Below are positions 61,748 to 64,000 of a stretch of 64,000 bases of DNA, one piece after another. The notes beneath the pieces were generated by a model. The model made no database searches. It was not told where the DNA came from and saw only the letters and a list, made by a program, of their open reading frames with translations. The translations under genes were made by a program, and so were the position numbers. The first letter of the stretch is position 1. Every line of letters starts with the position of its first letter. Origin of the DNA: Fluviicola sp. (GTDB taxonomy: Bacteria; Bacteroidota; Bacteroidia; Flavobacteriales_D; Crocinitomicaceae). The stretch lies in NCBI RefSeq assembly GCF_029266855.1, contig NZ_JAQSWB010000003.1, positions 124,001-188,000 of the forward strand, in the 5' to 3' direction.

Positions 61748-64000
61748 TTATTCTTTTGTTTCGTTGGATTTATCTTCTTCATCTGAAGTTCGTTTTTCCT
61801 GGTCCGAATCTTCTAATTTTTCAATTTCGAGCAAGTCCCAGTTAATATCAGAGTCTTCATCGTAAATTTCAAATAATGGCTCTTCAAATGATTTTGTTGT
61901 CAGTCTGCGTTCGTAACTTAAAAGCAAACAAGGAAGTAAGATCAGGTTTGTGAAAAGTGCCACGAAATAAGTAATGGCAGATAAATAACCTAAGGCCTGG
62001 GTTCCCCCGAAATCTGAAAATACGAATACAATAAATCCAAAGAAAAGAATCACGGAAGTGTAAATGATACTTAAACCGGTTTCACGGATAGAGATCGCGA
62101 TACATTCTTTGAGATCCCATTTTTTCATTTTCAGTTCATTCCGGTAATGGGCCAGGAAGTGAATGGTATTATCGACCGTAATCCCCAGTGCGATAGAGAA
62201 AATCAATAAGGTAGAAGGTTTTAACGGAATTCCGAAGATTCCCATAATTCCGGCAGTTACCGCCATTGGAATCAGGTTCGGAATCATGGATACAACTACC
62301 ATTCTGAATGAATAGAATAACAAGCACATCAATGCCGCAATGGAAATAGTTGCGAAGACAATACTGGAGGTTAAATTACTTACGAGATACTTTGTTCCCT
62401 CAGATGCGACAACTGAAGTTCCCGTGAGTGTTACATCGTAATATTCCTTATCGATTGCTTCACGAAGTGTATGCTTGAACTTTGGTTTGCCGAAATAGCT
62501 TCTTACCAATTCCGGATTAGAGTCAAAGGCATATTGTTTCTTGTCGTTTCCATTTGAAAGCAGGGCAGTGACATTGTTGTATACGCCACTTGATAATTCA
62601 AAAATGGAATCAATGTATTCTTTCTTCCCTTTTTTGAATTGGGCATAATAGGTCTCCAGTAAAGGTTTGTCAGGATTCATGATGCTGTCAATGCGGTGTT
62701 CAATTAAATGAACCTGATCTTCTACTTCATAAGATCCCAGATCTTTCATGGAAGTTCTGATTCGGAGAATATGATTGGTCGTATCAACCAGCTCTTTGAT
62801 GGAAAAAGTAGCGTTGTTTGTTGTCGTGGACAGATTCTTTAAATAAGAATTCAGTCGCAGTTTGTCTTTTGTTGCAAAAATCTTGTATTGCTCCGGATTG
62901 TTGTTGTAATAAGCCATGTTAACGACTTTGACGAAATCAACAATGGAAAGACTTTTAGCAAACAGGGTGTCTTTTGAAAGCATTTCCTGAACCTGTTCTA
63001 CACTTTGCATGGTGTTTTTCCCGAAGAGGCGTCCTTTTTCTTTGTAGTTGATCAAAACTTCAAAAGGAACAGCTCCGCCAAAATTGGCTTCCATGAATTG
63101 GATGTCTTTCAGAATAGGATCCTTCGCAGGTAAATCTCCTGTAATATTTCCGGTAACTTTCATGAAGAAAATACCTATTCCCGTACCAACTGTTAAAGCA
63201 ATGGTAATGATATAAACTGTACGACGATTGTTTGTTGTAATGCTTACTAATTTTTCCAGGAACCTTACTGCAGCTTTTCTGTCCAGGTGTTTTAAATGAC
63301 GCAGTTTCGGTTTTTTGGAGAACGAAGCGAAAATCGGAATCAAACACAATGAAACAACATAACAAAGCATGATGTTTAAAGATGAGATAACTCCAAATTC
63401 AAAGAATTTGGTCGAGTTTGTAAACAGGAAGGTCATGAAACCAATTGCTGTAGTAACGTTCGTTAGCCACATTGCGGTTCCCGTTTTGCGGATTACCTGT
63501 GTCAGTGCTTTGATCTTGTTTCCGTGCTGCCTGAATTCAAAATGGTATTTGTTAAAGAGATAAATACAGTTCGGAATCCCGATAACGATCATCAGCGGAG
63601 GAATCAGTGCCATCATGATGGAAATATTATAGCCCATCAAACCAATGGTTCCCATCGCCCAGATTACTGTGATCATTACCACTAAAACACTGATTAGTGT
63701 TACCCGGATGGACCGGAAGAAGAAATACATGATCCCGAAAGAAACCAATAATGAAAGTATCACAAAAATGTACATTTCGCTCATTACACGTTTCCCGATT
63801 AAGACCCGCATGTGCGGTAAACCAGCAAAATGGACCTTATTGAAATGCTTTTCATAAGTTTTAGCCAGCTCTTCAATTTCGACAACTACTTTCTGCTTTT
63901 CTTTATCAACCAGGAAGTTTTCGTCCAGGGTGACCATCATTAAACTTACGTTTGCAGAATCGTTATACAAAACTCCATTATAAATCGGGTTTCTCCTGAT
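61748..64000 (-). CDS. RND/MMPL-family transporter (5' partial)
   Basis: Reading continues to the right edge: the codons before the TTG at 63970 give I-R-R-N-P-I-Y-N-G-V-L, so the start is outside the window. The visible ~750 residues have a first SSD/MMPL-like TM block (ILSLLVSFGIMYFFFRSIRV, MALIPPLMIVIGIPNCIYLF), a large periplasmic loop (about 275-500) and a second TM block with GITVDNTIHFLAHYRNELK. The tail is acidic and Lys/Glu-rich. Members move lipids or export small molecules; the cargo is unknown. It is immediately upstream of rfbA on the same strand. Confidence 0.88.
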   Translation of the reverse strand: MRRNPIYNGVLYNDSANVSLMMVTLDENFLVDKEKQKVVVEIEELAKTYEKHFNKVHFAGLPHMRVLIGKRVMSEMYIFVILSLLVSFGIMYFFFRSIRVTLISVLVVMITVIWAMGTIGLMGYNISIMMALIPPLMIVIGIPNCIYLFNKYHFEFRQHGNKIKALTQVIRKTGTAMWLTNVTTAIGFMTFLFTNSTKFFEFGVISSLNIMLCYVVSLCLIPIFASFSKKPKLRHLKHLDRKAAVRFLEKLVSITTNNRRTVYIITIALTVGTGIGIFFMKVTGNITGDLPAKDPILKDIQFMEANFGGAVPFEVLINYKEKGRLFGKNTMQSVEQVQEMLSKDTLFAKSLSIVDFVKVVNMAYYNNNPEQYKIFATKDKLRLNSYLKNLSTTTNNATFSIKELVDTTNHILRIRTSMKDLGSYEVEDQVHLIEHRIDSIMNPDKPLLETYYAQFKKGKKEYIDSIFELSSGVYNNVTALLSNGNDKKQYAFDSNPELVRSYFGKPKFKHTLREAIDKEYYDVTLTGTSVVASEGTKYLVSNLTSSIVFATISIAALMCLLFYSFRMVVVSMIPNLIPMAVTAGIMGIFGIPLKPSTLLIFSIALGITVDNTIHFLAHYRNELKMKKWDLKECIAISIRETGLSIIYTSVILFFGFIVFVFSDFGGTQALGYLSAITYFVALFTNLILLPCLLLSYERRLTTKSFEEPLFEIYDEDSDINWDLLEIEKLEDSDQEKRTSDEEDKSNETKE

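Noticed and set aside
63968-63970. TTG as the start of the RND gene
   Set aside because: The frame continues to the right edge with plausible protein sequence (R-R-N-P-I-Y-N-G-V), so it is truncated by the window.
1-64000. tRNA, rRNA, phage or insertion sequence
   Set aside because: No cloverleaf, rRNA-like or transposase/integrase sequence was recognised on either strand by reading; a tRNAscan and ISfinder search would be decisive.

Overview
The window looks like the chromosome of a member of the Bacteroidota, most likely of the Flavobacteriales and possibly Fluviicola/Crocinitomicaceae-like. The evidence is type IX secretion (T9SS) sorting domains of types A and B, a PorP/SprF protein, a DUF3098 protein, many SurA-like and OmpA-like envelope proteins, promoters of the Bacteroidota form (TTTG, 18-19 nt, TAnnTTTG) and little use of Shine-Dalgarno sequences. 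The genus is inference. I saw no phage, insertion sequence, CRISPR array, rRNA or tRNA. Both edges cut genes: dnaE on the left and an RND transporter on the right.

Layout. 0-4.3 kb: DNA polymerase III alpha with a fused proofreading exonuclease. 4.4-12.2 kb: mostly minus-strand accessory genes (Ada-type zinc protein, SDR, AraC-Ada alkyltransferase, truncated hemoglobin, S41 peptidase, AraC regulator, lipoprotein, SirB1-like protein). 12.4-19.7 kb: a surface lipoprotein, MoxR ATPase, two SurA-type PPIases and guaB. 20.5-26.5 kb: a minus-strand run that reads as a light-response locus, with a CarH/LitR-like MerR regulator, crtI, crtB, idi, a PTPS/QueD-like enzyme, an unknown membrane protein and a photolyase. 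26.7-30.2 kb: lipoprotein, OmpA-like protein, aspartate kinase, YceI. 30.4-34.2 kb: the plus-strand row ftsX, DUF3098, uppP, truB, queA, then an HTH-Fic protein. 35.4-47.3 kb: envelope and T9SS region with an OmpA lipoprotein, PorP/SprF, a type B sorted protein, a 1599-residue barrel plus 13 Ig-like repeats, mrp, a NifU C-terminal protein and a type A sorted protein. 47.3-55 kb: Fe/Mn SOD, an orphan SUKH-3-like protein between inverted repeats, two amidohydrolase-family proteins, cytochrome genes and hflX. 55.2-64 kb: a TPR-SpoIIE phosphatase followed directly by cruF-like, crtZ and crtY-like genes, a structured intergenic repeat array, GGPP synthase, rfbA and the RND protein.

How genes work together. 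The two crt groups, about 32 kb apart, together with GGPP synthase encode a route from IPP/DMAPP through GGPP, phytoene and lycopene to hydroxylated beta-carotene (zeaxanthin type). The first group carries the light-type regulator and the photolyase; the second shares a transcript with a stress-type phosphatase. The PorP/SprF gene overlaps its type B sorted neighbour by one base, as expected for an anchor and its surface partner.

Most notable observations: (1) an intergenic array at 59566-59847 whose units fold into hairpins with compensatory changes and GNRA loops; (2) a barrel plus 13 Ig-like repeat protein resembling an inverse autotransporter, with paired cysteines confined to repeats 9, 10, 11 and 13; (3) 11-bp phased AGYAT repeats at two distant intergenic sites; (4) a perfect 20-bp inverted repeat around the SUKH-3-like gene.
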